This document shows, piece after piece, positions 7,611-16,148 of a stretch of DNA of 64,000 nucleotides. A program made the translations under genes and the position numbers. Numbering within the stretch: the stretch's first letter is position 1; every line of letters starts with the position of its first letter. Location of the stretch: positions 4,103 through 68,102 of the forward strand of contig DALYJJ010000012.1 of assembly GCA_031969915.1 (NCBI GenBank), in the 5' to 3' direction. Under the pieces are notes generated by a model that was not told where the DNA came from, did not search any database, and saw only the letters and a program-made list of their open reading frames with translations. Source of the stretch: DALYJJ01 sp031969915 (GTDB lineage Bacteria > Acidobacteriota > Terriglobia > Bryobacterales > Bryobacteraceae).

Positions 7611-7813
7611 GCCGCCAAACGAGCCAGTTGTTTGAGGCATTCGAAGCGTTGCCGGCTGAGGAGCAGCGGGCCTTCACAGCCGAGTTCTTCCGCCGGGCGA
7701 TCCCATTCGATTCTGGCCCACTCGACGACGAAGAGACGGCTCGTGCCGCCGACGAAATCTTCAGCATGCTGGATGCGGAAGAGGCGGACGAACATGACGC
7801 CCCTTCGCGGTGA
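7607..7813 (+). CDS. Small acidic antitoxin of a MazF-type pair
   Basis: 68 residues, MSRQTSQLFEAFEALPAEEQ then TAEFFRRAIPFDSGPLDDEE. Helical and strongly acidic (DAEEADEHD near the end). Such proteins commonly precede PemK/MazF toxins. It overlaps the toxin ATG by 20 nt. No classic SpoVT/AbrB DNA-binding domain is visible, so autoregulation may depend on another fold. Confidence 0.65.
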   Translation: MSRQTSQLFEAFEALPAEEQRAFTAEFFRRAIPFDSGPLDDEETARAADEIFSMLDAEEADEHDAPSR

Positions 7814-8144
7814 GGTATGGCTGTGGGACCTCGGCGTGGTCGAGAAGGTCAGGCCCGCTCTCGTCGTGAGTTCCAGTTATGGGGACCTTGATCGGGCGCT
7901 GGTCACAGTCGTTCCGCATACCACCAGTTTGCGTGGATCGGAGTTCGAGATCGCAGTTCCGGTCGCGTTCCTGAAACCCGGCGCCTTCTTGGTGCAAAAC
8001 GTCGCAACCTATCCTGTGGTTCGTGCAATCCGCAAGCTCGGCGTATTGAAGAAGGAGCAGTTTGATCGAGGTTCTGGTAATCCGGGACGCGCCACCGATC
8101 CGGGCGGAGCCGGGCGTTCGTCGCCCCTTCGCCGTTACTCGTGA
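7794..8144 (+). CDS. MazF/PemK-type toxin with a C-terminus replaced by repeat DNA
   Basis: 116 residues. Residues 1-91 are a MazF-fold RNase: MTPLRGEVWLWDLG, EKVRPALVVSSSY, VTVVPHTTSLRGSEFEI and FLVQNVATYPVVRAIRKLG. At 8067 the 138-bp repeat begins and the last 25 residues (SGNPGRATDPGG...) come from the repeat. A normal member continues with a short helix after KKEQFDR. Core and active-site arginine are kept, so activity is possible but uncertain. Confidence 0.75.
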   Translation: MTPLRGEVWLWDLGVVEKVRPALVVSSSYGDLDRALVTVVPHTTSLRGSEFEIAVPVAFLKPGAFLVQNVATYPVVRAIRKLGVLKKEQFDRGSGNPGRATDPGGAGRSSPLRRYS

Positions 8145-8204
8145 TCTAAACTGAAGTTGTGCCAGAAACGGACATCCAGATCGTGTCAAACGAGGCAGGG
8201 GAGC
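8067..8204 (+). repeat. 138-bp interspersed repeat, copy C (with antitoxin-start relic)
   Basis: Matches 6501-6638 over its whole length. Its right part repeats the -10 hexamer, GTG and first 15 codons of the YefM-like gene (PETDIQIVSNEAGE), then diverges. A dead antitoxin start is thus left behind. Its left end defines where the upstream mazF gene lost its native tail. Confidence 0.85.
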
Positions 8205-8231
8205 TTGTGGCGTTCGGATTGGCCATTCGAT

Positions 8232-8576
8232 CTAAAAGCCGAAGAGTGGCCTTAACCGCTCCCTTACCTCGGTGACAACTCCGAGGGACGCCTTGGACTC
8301 GAAAGCGACTTTGCGGGCCTGCCAGTCGAGGTTCTTGACGTGGTCCGCGAGAACCACTCCGCTGATGGTTCCACCTGGTGGGATCACGACCTCAAACGGG
8401 TAGCCCTTGACTTGGCTTGTGATCGGACAGGCTAACGCCAGCCGGGCTTTGACGTTGTACGACCGCGGGGATAGGATGAGGGCCGGGCGTCGGCCGCCTT
8501 GCTCACGACCGGCTTGCGGATCGAAGGTCAACCACACGAAGTCGCCCGTGTCGGGAACATATGGGCGATCTACCAC
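8232..8576 (-). CDS. mazF: MazF endoribonuclease toxin
   Basis: 114 residues from GTG 8576: VVDRPYVPDTGDFVWLTFDP, QAGREQGGRRPALILSPRSY, ACPITSQVKGYPFEV, GVVLADHVKNLDW. All strands and the catalytic Arg (GRRPALIL) and Thr (PITSQ) of the MazF/ChpB group are present at normal length. The GTG overlaps the mazE stop by 7 nt. This is the most canonical TA pair of the patch. Confidence 0.9.
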   Translation of the reverse strand: MVDRPYVPDTGDFVWLTFDPQAGREQGGRRPALILSPRSYNVKARLALACPITSQVKGYPFEVVIPPGGTISGVVLADHVKNLDWQARKVAFESKASLGVVTEVRERLRPLFGF

Positions 8577-8815
8577 GGTTCGCGTCCGGAGGGCTTGCCC
8601 CAATCCGTTTCATCGTGCCGGTTGCGCGGAGTGATCTTCCCCACCAGATCGTCGAGCGAGTAGGTGGGACGTGCCGCGCGAACGATGATCGCGCCATCCT
8701 TGACCGACACCTCCACGGTGTCGCCTTCGCCGATCCGGGCTTCTGAAGCCACAGCCTTGGGGAGGCGCAGCCCTAGGCTATTTCCCCACCGTGCAATCTG
8801 GGTTGACGTTTGCAT
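8570..8815 (-). CDS. mazE: MazE antitoxin
   Basis: 81 residues from the ATG at 8815: MQTSTQIARWGNSLGLRLPK, AVASEARIGEGDTVEVSVKD, then the toxin-binding tail with TYSLDDLVGKITPRNRHDET. This is an AbrB-type swapped-hairpin DNA-binding domain. The start is chosen at the family-typical position; the frame extends 14 codons upstream. The 8816-9062 interval upstream shows no gene. Confidence 0.9.
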   Translation of the reverse strand: MQTSTQIARWGNSLGLRLPKAVASEARIGEGDTVEVSVKDGAIIVRAARPTYSLDDLVGKITPRNRHDETDWGKPSGREPW

Positions 8816-9062
8816 GTATCTACAATGAGTATACCACCGCTTGTGGCGGAAGATCATTCGCAGTCACTCTCGTGAAGCCCCCGTTCCGGAGATCGTTGTT
8901 CCGAAGGGTTGCGGATAAAGAACGAGTAGTCGTTAGCGTTTAGCGAAGGGGCACGGGCGAAGGGCGACGGCGGCAGGGCTGTGGCGTCAGGCTGCCCGGC
9001 GGGGCCGGGAGTATTCGACAATGAACGGGAAGCGGGGCGGGGCCTCCGGGATCCGCGGCTTC

Positions 9063-9280
9063 GCGGGGGCGACGGGATGAACGAGATCTCCAACCGGTTG
9101 AGCGAAGTGAGACGGGCGCGGGGGGAGAGCGCGGCGGATCTGGCGCACCGGGTGGGAGTGAGCCGGCAGGCGATTCACGCGATGGAGGCGGGCGGGTACT
9201 CGCCGAATACGGCGGTGGCGTTGAAGCTGGCTCGGGAGTTGGAAGTCCCGGTGGAGGAGCTGTTCTGGCTGGACGAGTCG
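9063..9280 (+). repeat. 218-bp duplicated HTH segment, copy 2 (source copy)
   Basis: Identical by eye to 7129-7346. It includes the GCGGGGGCGACGGG leader before the ATG at 9077 and ends at codon 68 of the regulator, where the two copies diverge abruptly. Confidence 0.9.
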
Positions 9281-10186
9281 CAGCGCTGGCCGGGTCCGGC
9301 GGGGGCGGTGCCGGCGAGTGTGTTGAGCGCGACGCCGGTGGAAGACGGTCAGGCGCTGCGGCTGTGCCGGGTGGGCGGGCGGATGGTGGGGGTCCCGGCG
9401 AAAGCGGTGCCGTACTTTCTGCCGGAAGCGGACGGCATGGTGGTGAAAGGGGGCCGCGCGGCGCCGTTGTTCACGAGCGAAGAAGACGACGGGCGGCGGC
9501 TGGTGGTGGCGGGATGCGATCCGGCGATCGGGCTACTGGGGCGGACGGTGGAGCGGGAGAGCGGCGTGGATTTCGTACCCGCGCCGGCATCGAGCCGGCT
9601 GGCGCTGCGATGGCTGATGGAGGGCAAGGTTCAGGTGGCGGGGTCGCACTTGAAGGACCCGGAGAGCGGGGAGTTCAACGTCCCGATCCTGCGCCGCGAG
9701 TATCCGGGCGAGGACCTGGTGGTGGTGACTTTCGCGCGGTGGGACGAAGGGATCGTGACGGCGCGGGGGAATCCGAAGGAGATCCGGGAGATCGGCGATC
9801 TGGCGCGGGGCGACGTGCGGCTGATGAATCGCGAGACGGGGTCCGGGAGCCGCGCGCTGCTGGACCGGGAACTGGCGGCGGCGGGCGTATCGAAGACGCG
9901 CGTGGCGGGATACGAGCGCGTGGCGTACGGACACCTGGCGGCGGCGTATGCGGTGGTGAGCGGAGAAGCGGACGCGTGTATCGCGGCGCGATCGGCGGCG
10001 CAGGCGTTCGGGCTGGCGTTCCAGTCGCTGGAGGCGGAGCGCTACGATTTCGTGCTGACACGCCCGGCGCTGGAGCTGCAGGCGGTGCAGGCGCTGCTGG
10101 ACGTTTTGCAGAAAACGAGCCTGCGGCGCAAGCTGGAGCGGCTGGCGGGGTATGACACGACGCAGACGGGAGCGACGGTGGCGTGA
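9077..10186 (+). CDS. HTH regulator fused to a periplasmic-binding-protein-like domain
   Basis: 369 residues. Residues 1-68 are an XRE-type helix-turn-helix (DLAHRVGVSRQAIHAMEAGG). Residues ~150-360 are a substrate-binding domain of the molybdate/ModE-associated PBP-like type (LRWLMEGKVQVAGSHLKDPE, LMNRETGSGSRALLDRELAA, AVVSGEADACIAARSAAQAF). Likely a one-component sensor that binds a small oxyanion or similar ligand. Very GC-rich codon use matches the core genome, unlike the TA genes to the left. No transporter lies next to it, so the ligand cannot be inferred. Confidence 0.85.
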   Translation: MNEISNRLSEVRRARGESAADLAHRVGVSRQAIHAMEAGGYSPNTAVALKLARELEVPVEELFWLDESQRWPGPAGAVPASVLSATPVEDGQALRLCRVGGRMVGVPAKAVPYFLPEADGMVVKGGRAAPLFTSEEDDGRRLVVAGCDPAIGLLGRTVERESGVDFVPAPASSRLALRWLMEGKVQVAGSHLKDPESGEFNVPILRREYPGEDLVVVTFARWDEGIVTARGNPKEIREIGDLARGDVRLMNRETGSGSRALLDRELAAAGVSKTRVAGYERVAYGHLAAAYAVVSGEADACIAARSAAQAFGLAFQSLEAERYDFVLTRPALELQAVQALLDVLQKTSLRRKLERLAGYDTTQTGATVA

Positions 10187-10208
10187 GGAGGAGGCGGCGG
10201 CAGGGGCT

Positions 10209-10565
10209 TCAGGCCCCGCGGTAGATGCAGCCCGAGGTGCAGGTTTCGTGCACCACCACCTTCGACAGCAGGGGCAAGGCGGGGCGGAGCTTCACCCAGA
10301 TCCAGCGGGCGAGGTTTTCCGAGGTCGGGTTGTGCAAGCCGTCCACATCGTTCAAGCAATGATGATCCAGCAGGTCGTAGAGGGGCTGGAACGCCTTCTT
10401 GAGATCGGCGAAGTCCATGACCCAGCCGCTTTCCTCGCCCACGTCACCGCTGACGTGGATCTCAATGCGGAACGAGTGGCCGTGAAGCCGCCGGCACTTG
10501 TGGCCCTCGGGGACGTTGGGGAGCCAGTGCGCGGCTTCGATGGTGAAGGCCTTGAAGATCTCCAT
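10209..10565 (-). CDS. queD: 6-carboxytetrahydropterin synthase QueD
   Basis: 118 residues. The zinc histidines are His13 (EAAHWLP), His28 and His30 (RLHGHSF), and Cys24 (HKCRR) sits at the catalytic position. Then VMDFADLKKAFQPLYDLLDH, NPTSENLARWIW and the end VVVHETCTSGCIYRG are diagnostic. It converts dihydroneopterin triphosphate to 6-carboxytetrahydropterin for queuosine/7-deazaguanine synthesis in the cytoplasm. No other que gene is in the window. Confidence 0.93.
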   Translation of the reverse strand: MEIFKAFTIEAAHWLPNVPEGHKCRRLHGHSFRIEIHVSGDVGEESGWVMDFADLKKAFQPLYDLLDHHCLNDVDGLHNPTSENLARWIWVKLRPALPLLSKVVVHETCTSGCIYRGA

Positions 10566-10611
10566 GGGTTACGAGAAGGGGCGTGCCGGGCGGCCCACCC
10601 CTGTCTGGCGT

Positions 10612-11223
10612 TTACTTCTTCGCGGCCAGGTAGCGCTTGTCGACGGCGGCCCAGTTGATCACGTTGAACCAGGCGGTGATGTAGTCCGGCCGGCGATTCT
10701 GGTACTTCAAGTAGTAGGCGTGCTCCCACACGTCGAGGCCGAGGATGGGCGTGTCTCCGGTCATGACCGGCGAATCCTGGTTGGCGGTGGAGTAGATTTC
10801 GAGGGCACCGTTCTTGAGGACCAGCCAGGCCCAGCCGGAACCGAAGCGGGTGACGGCGGCGTTGGTGAGCTTCTCCTTGAAGCCGTCATAGCCGCCGAAG
10901 GTGTTGTTGATGGCATCGCCGATGGCGCCGGCGGGGGCGCCGCCGCCGTGGCCCATGATTTCCCAAAACAGGCTGTGGTTGTGATGGCCGCCGCCGTTGT
11001 TGCGGACGGCGGTTTTGATGCTTTCCGGCACCTTGGCGAGGTTGCCGGCCAACAGGTCTTCGAGCGGCGCGGCGGCCAGTTCGGGCGCGGATTCGAGCGC
11101 CTTATTGAGATTCGTCACGTAGGCGTTGTGATGCTTGCCGTGATGAATCTCCATGGTTGTCTTGTCGATGTAGGGCTCCAGCGCATCGTGCTGATACGGC
11201 AGAGCGGGCAGAGTGAATGGCAT
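10612..11223 (-). CDS. sodA: Superoxide dismutase, Mn type
   Basis: 203 residues, full length. Metal ligands are His27 (EIHHGKHH), the His of GGHHNHSLFW, and Asp/His in LDVWEHAYYLKYQNRR. The pairs GG before HHNH and ANQDSPVM (outer-sphere Gln in the second half) point to Mn or cambialistic use rather than Fe. No signal peptide, so cytosolic. Shine-Dalgarno-like GAGGAC before the ATG. Monocistronic, upstream of queD on the same strand. Confidence 0.93.
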   Translation of the reverse strand: MPFTLPALPYQHDALEPYIDKTTMEIHHGKHHNAYVTNLNKALESAPELAAAPLEDLLAGNLAKVPESIKTAVRNNGGGHHNHSLFWEIMGHGGGAPAGAIGDAINNTFGGYDGFKEKLTNAAVTRFGSGWAWLVLKNGALEIYSTANQDSPVMTGDTPILGLDVWEHAYYLKYQNRRPDYITAWFNVINWAAVDKRYLAAKK

Positions 11224-11267
11224 GGGTCCTCAGTAGCCTCCTCAGTAGAGTTGTCTTGTCCCAGAGA

Positions 11268-12713
11268 TCAAACGGTGAAACCGCCGGCGCGTTCAAAGGC
11301 GGCGGCCAGGCGGAACATTCCGGCCTCGTCGAAATGCCGCGCGAAGATCTGCATGCCGACCGGGAGTCCGGCGGCCGTCTTTCCACAGGGTACGCTCATG
11401 CAGGGCACTCCGGCAAGGGACCCGGTGACGGTGTAGATGTCGGACAGATACATCTGGAGCGGGTCGTCGAGCTTCTCGCCGAGCTTGAACGCGGGGAACG
11501 GCGAAACGGGGGTGACGATGGCGTCCACCTGTTCGAAGGCCTGCGAGAAGTCGCGGCTCAGGAGCGTGCGAACGCGCTGGGCCTTCAGATAGTAGGCGTC
11601 GTAGTAACCGGAACTGAGCACGTAGGCGCCGAGCATGATGCGCCGTTTGCACTCCGTGCCGAAGCCTTCGCTGCGGGTGTTGCGGTACATGGCGGCGAGC
11701 GTTTCGGAGTGTTGGGAGCGGAACGTGTAGCGCACGCCGTCGAAGCGCGCGAGGTTGGAGCTGGCCTCGGCGGTGGCAACGATGTAGTAGCAGGGGATGG
11801 CGTAGGGGGTGTGGGGGAGCGAGATCTCGCGGACGTCGCAGCCCTGTTTTTTCAGGAGCTCGACGCCGGCGGCGATGCGGTCCCCGGTTTCGGAGGCGAG
11901 GCCGGCGAAGTACTCCTTCGGCAGCCCGATCCGGACGCCGCGCACGTCGCGCTGCATTTCGGCCCGATAATCGGCGACGGGGGCGAAGGCGCTGGTGGCA
12001 TCCTGGGGATCGCGGCCGGCGATGGCGTGCAACAAGGCGGCGGCATCGTGCACGGTGCGGCCGAAGGGGCCGATGTGGTCGAGGGAGCTGGCGAAGGCGA
12101 TGAGGCCGTAGCGCGAGACGCGGCCATAGGTGGGAGTGACGCCCACCACGCCGCAGAAGGAAGCGGGCTGGCGGACCGATCCGCCGGTGTCGCTGCCGAG
12201 CGAGACCACGGCCGTGCCCTGCGCCACCACGGCGGCGGAACCGCCGCTCGATCCGCCGGGCACACGATCGGGCGCCACCGGATTGCGCACGGGACCGTAG
12301 GCGGAGTTCTCATTGGAGGAACCCATGGCGAACTCGTCGCAGTTGGTTTTGCCTAGGATCACGCCGCCGGCCGCCTCCAGGCGCGCCACGGCGGTGGCGT
12401 CGTAGGGAGGGACGAAGCGTTCGAGGAGCCGGGAACCGGCGGTGGTCGGGACGCCTTTGGTGACAATCACGTCCTTGACGGCGACGGGCACGCCGGCGAG
12501 GATGCCCGGGTTCTCACCGCGCGCGAGCATCTGATCGACGCGGCGCGCGGCGTCGAGGGCCCGCTCTTCGCAGAGGTGAAGGTAGGCGCCGGTGCTGGGG
12601 TTCTCCGAGCGGGCAAAGCGAAGGGCTTCCTGGGCCAATTCGAGGGCGGAGAAGCGGCGGGCGGCCAGTCCGTCTTGAATCTGGGGGATGGTGAGGGCGG
12701 CGACGGCCGTCAC
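11268..12713 (-). CDS. gatA: Asp-tRNA(Asn)/Glu-tRNA(Gln) amidotransferase subunit A
   Basis: 481 residues. Amidase triad is visible: Lys80 (PVAVKDVIVTKG), cis-Ser155 (RVPGGSSGGSAA) and nucleophile Ser179 (SLGSDTGGSVRQPASFCG). It releases ammonia from glutamine for transamidation of mischarged tRNA. ATGA overlap with gatC upstream; dciA-like is first in the operon. gatB is not in the window, as often when gatB is unlinked. Confidence 0.95.
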   Translation of the reverse strand: MTAVAALTIPQIQDGLAARRFSALELAQEALRFARSENPSTGAYLHLCEERALDAARRVDQMLARGENPGILAGVPVAVKDVIVTKGVPTTAGSRLLERFVPPYDATAVARLEAAGGVILGKTNCDEFAMGSSNENSAYGPVRNPVAPDRVPGGSSGGSAAVVAQGTAVVSLGSDTGGSVRQPASFCGVVGVTPTYGRVSRYGLIAFASSLDHIGPFGRTVHDAAALLHAIAGRDPQDATSAFAPVADYRAEMQRDVRGVRIGLPKEYFAGLASETGDRIAAGVELLKKQGCDVREISLPHTPYAIPCYYIVATAEASSNLARFDGVRYTFRSQHSETLAAMYRNTRSEGFGTECKRRIMLGAYVLSSGYYDAYYLKAQRVRTLLSRDFSQAFEQVDAIVTPVSPFPAFKLGEKLDDPLQMYLSDIYTVTGSLAGVPCMSVPCGKTAAGLPVGMQIFARHFDEAGMFRLAAAFERAGGFTV

Positions 12714-13009
12714 TTCTCCACCACCTTGGGCACCTTGAAAAACCCGCCCGCGGCGAGGGGCGCGTTGGCGGTTGCGGCCGGTCCGCCGAGGCCGGGCCGC
12801 TCGACGTCGGGCCGCAGGGTGGCCGACTCTTCGGCCTGATAGAGGACTTGCGCCATGGGCTCCACGCCGTTCAAATCCAGTTCATTCAACTTGTCGATGT
12901 AGCTGAGGATGCCGTCGAGGTCGGCGCGCAGGCGCGTGACTTCCTCGCCGGACAGATTCAGATTGGCGAGCCCGGCGATGTACCGGACTTCGTTCTCAGT
13001 GATCTTCAC
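12710..13009 (-). CDS. gatC: Asp-tRNA(Asn)/Glu-tRNA(Gln) amidotransferase subunit C
   Basis: 99 residues: MKITENEVRYIAGLANLNLS, then DLDGILSYIDKLNELDLNGV, EPMAQVLYQAEESATLRPD. This wraps GatA and links it to GatB. It overlaps gatA by 4 nt and the upstream dciA-like gene by 4 nt (ATGA each), so the three are translationally coupled. Confidence 0.93.
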   Translation of the reverse strand: MKITENEVRYIAGLANLNLSGEEVTRLRADLDGILSYIDKLNELDLNGVEPMAQVLYQAEESATLRPDVERPGLGGPAATANAPLAAGGFFKVPKVVEK

Positions 13010-13413
13010 GCTGTCGCTTTCTTCCGTGCGTTCTTATAGGCCAGCCGCAGGCTGGGACTGGCAATGCGATCGGCCTCGTCGGCGGAGTCGAGCAAGGGCA
13101 AGGGCCGCCCAGAAGGCGCGCCGCGCCTGGGCAGCGACGGGGAGACGCGGAACTCGAGTTCCGCGGCCAGTTCCGCGCCGGCCACTTCCGCCAGCCGTTT
13201 GAGAATGTGGGTTCGCAGGGTGAACAACTGCCGCTGCCAGACCACGTCATCCACATCCACCACCAGACGCGTGCGCACCATCCGCGAGACGCGGCTGTGG
13301 GCGGCGATCCGGGGACCCACCGCACCGGCCCACGCCGCGCGCAAGATGTCTTCGGGCGTGATGCAATCGTCAAACAGTTTGCCTTTGACGATCAGCCGGC
13401 CGGCGCGTTCCAT
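13006..13413 (-). CDS. DciA/DUF721-family protein
   Basis: 135 residues from ATG 13413: MERAGRLIVKGKLFDDC, ILRAAWAGAVGPRIAAHSRV, RLVVDVDDVVWQRQLFTLRT, HILKRLAEVAGAELAAELEF. The KH-like DUF721 fold with the conserved W-Q-L motif is present. Family members load or support the replicative helicase DnaB where DnaC is absent. TAGAAT lies ~25 nt upstream of the start. First gene of the dciA-like/gatC/gatA operon. Confidence 0.75.
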   Translation of the reverse strand: MERAGRLIVKGKLFDDCITPEDILRAAWAGAVGPRIAAHSRVSRMVRTRLVVDVDDVVWQRQLFTLRTHILKRLAEVAGAELAAELEFRVSPSLPRRGAPSGRPLPLLDSADEADRIASPSLRLAYKNARKKATA

Positions 13414-13447
13414 AGTGCGGGAAGGGATCGCCTCCGATTCTAGCAAA

Positions 13448-14806
13448 TCAACCGCCGAGCACCTGGAAATAGCGGGCCACGGCCTGGATGCCCTGATAGA
13501 AGTTGGGCAGGTGGAACTTCTCATTGGGAGCATGGAGGTTGTCGTCGGGGAGGCCAAAGCCCATGAGCACGCTGGGGATGCCGAGGTGCTTGTCGAAGAG
13601 GCCGACGATGGGAATCGAGCCACCGGAGCGGATGAACACCGTCTCGCGCCCGAAGCATTCGGTGAGAGCCTTTGCGGCGGCCTGAATGAACGGGTTATCG
13701 GGATCCACGAGCGACGGGGCGGCGGCATGGAAGGCGCGGTACTCCGCGGTAACGCCTTTGGGGCAGGCCTTCGCCACGGCTCGCTGGAGCTGGGCGGTGG
13801 CCTCATCGGGGCGCTGATCGGCCACCAGGCGCATGCTCAGCTTGGCCAGGGCGCGGGCGGGAATCACGGTCTTGGCGCCGTCTCCGGTGAAGCCGCCGCG
13901 AATGCCGTGGACTTCGAGGGTGGGCCGCGCCCAGAGCCGTTCGAGGACTGGGATGCCGGGCTCCCCGGTGAGCGCGAGGGAGCCGACTTCGTTTGTGCGC
14001 AGGGCCTCTTCGTCGAACGGAAGGCGGGCCCACGCCTCGCGTTCCTTGGGCGCGGGGGGCACGACGCGATCGTAGAATCCGTCGACGAGAATGCGGCCGT
14101 CCCGGTCCTTCAGCGCGGTGAGGATCTCGGCGACGGCCTGGATGGGGTTCGGCGCCGCTCCGCCGTACACGCCCGAGTGGAGGTCCGTCTTTGCCCCCTG
14201 TACGATGAGCTCGCCGTAGACGATGCCGCGCAGGCCGACGCAGAGGGTGGGCAGGCCGGGGGCGAACATTTCGGTGTCGCAGATCACGGCGGCGTCAGCC
14301 TGCAATCGGGGATCGCCGGAGGCGACGAAGCGGGAGATGTGCTCGCCGCCCACTTCCTCCTCGCCTTCGACGAGGAACTTCACGTTGACGGGCAGGCGGC
14401 CGGCGGTCTTGAGGAAGCACTCGACGGCCTTGATGAGAATGTAGGTCTGGCCTTTGTCGTCGCAGGCGCCGCGGGCGTAGATGTTGTTGTCGCGGATGGT
14501 GGGTTCGAAGGGTGGAGAGAGCCATTCCTCGAGCGGCTCGGCCGGCTGCACGTCGTAGTGGCCGTAGAGCAGGAGGGTGGGCTTGCCGGGCGCGCCGAGC
14601 CACTCGGCGTAGACCAGGGGATTGCCTTCGCCTTCGATCAGTCCGGCGTTGGCCATTCCGGCGGAGGCGAGTTCGTCGCGCACGAACTGAGCGGCGCGCC
14701 GGATGTCGGGCTTGTGGTCCGGGAGAGTGGAGACGCTGGGAATGCGCAGGAAGCGTTGGAGTCCTTCGAGGAAGGCGTCCCGATTTTGTTCGTAGTAGGA
14801 GTTCAT
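13448..14806 (-). CDS. M20-family dipeptidase
   Basis: 452 residues from ATG 14806, preceded by GAGGGGGAG. Metal-site motifs: LLLYGHYDVQP (His/Asp), GACDDKGQ, and FLVEGEEEVGGEH (catalytic Glu pair), then AVICDTEMF. The lid domain (VHGIRGGFTGDGAKTVIPAR) follows. This is the carnosinase/PepV-like group that cleaves dipeptides with two zinc ions; no signal peptide. An in-frame ATG 18 nt upstream is less likely. Confidence 0.92.
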   Translation of the reverse strand: MNSYYEQNRDAFLEGLQRFLRIPSVSTLPDHKPDIRRAAQFVRDELASAGMANAGLIEGEGNPLVYAEWLGAPGKPTLLLYGHYDVQPAEPLEEWLSPPFEPTIRDNNIYARGACDDKGQTYILIKAVECFLKTAGRLPVNVKFLVEGEEEVGGEHISRFVASGDPRLQADAAVICDTEMFAPGLPTLCVGLRGIVYGELIVQGAKTDLHSGVYGGAAPNPIQAVAEILTALKDRDGRILVDGFYDRVVPPAPKEREAWARLPFDEEALRTNEVGSLALTGEPGIPVLERLWARPTLEVHGIRGGFTGDGAKTVIPARALAKLSMRLVADQRPDEATAQLQRAVAKACPKGVTAEYRAFHAAAPSLVDPDNPFIQAAAKALTECFGRETVFIRSGGSIPIVGLFDKHLGIPSVLMGFGLPDDNLHAPNEKFHLPNFYQGIQAVARYFQVLGG

Positions 14807-14857
14807 GGTGCGGCTCCCCCTCATTCTATGGGAGCGGCGCGCGGGCGGCGGAGCGCG

Positions 14858-15379
14858 CTAGAGGCAGGTGGCGCGCAGGCCAATCTTCTTGCGGAGGCAG
14901 TTCAGCCGCTTCTCCGGGGGGAGGGCGAGGCGGCGGCGGATGAGATCGCGAAGAGCGCGGTCACTTTCCTTGCGGAGGGCGAGTCCGGCGGCTTTCTTGC
15001 TGGCGATGATGTCGTCGAGAGAGGCCACGAGCAGGGGATGGCCTCCGATCTCCATGCGCGTGGCCCTGCTCCGCAGGCTCTCAAACGAAGCAATGCCGTC
15101 GATGTGGCCCATGAAGTCGACCTGCAGGTGATCGTCGCGCTGTAATTGGTAGAGGCTGGAGAGGGGGTAGTAGGGCCGCAGGATGCGCGCGTCCAAGGAT
15201 TGCGCCACGGCCTTCAGCTTCTTGAGATTGGTGGGCGTTTTGCGGAAGCAGAAGTCGACGTCGACGGTGCTCACCGGGGCGCCGTGAAGGGCGGCGGCGA
15301 TGTTGCCGATCAGCACGGCCTCCAGGCGGTGGGTGTTGAGCGCTTTGGCGATGAGGGCGAGGACCGGCTGTGCGTCCAT
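14858..15379 (-). CDS. Nucleotidyltransferase-fold protein
   Basis: 173 residues. VLIGNIAAALHGAPVSTVDV then DFCFRK gives the G-x-A-x10-D-x-D pattern of the AbiEii/MNT-type polymerase-beta fold, except that the second Asp is followed by FCF. Then HLQVDFMGHIDG supplies the third acidic residue and LVASLDDIIASKKAAGL the helix. Could be a TA-type AMPylating toxin or a solitary nucleotidyltransferase. No antitoxin-sized partner is adjacent. Confidence 0.65.
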   Translation of the reverse strand: MDAQPVLALIAKALNTHRLEAVLIGNIAAALHGAPVSTVDVDFCFRKTPTNLKKLKAVAQSLDARILRPYYPLSSLYQLQRDDHLQVDFMGHIDGIASFESLRSRATRMEIGGHPLLVASLDDIIASKKAAGLALRKESDRALRDLIRRRLALPPEKRLNCLRKKIGLRATCL

Positions 15380-15413
15380 GATCCCTTGATCTTAACCGGG
15401 GCTTGCGGGGGGC

Positions 15414-16144
<731 letters not shown>

Positions 16145-16148
<4 letters not shown>

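Noticed and set aside
13064..15145. Plus-strand open frame of 693 codons over dciA-like, M20 peptidase and nucleotidyltransferase genes
   Set aside because: Gly/Ala/Val/Glu-rich antisense shadow crossing three real genes.
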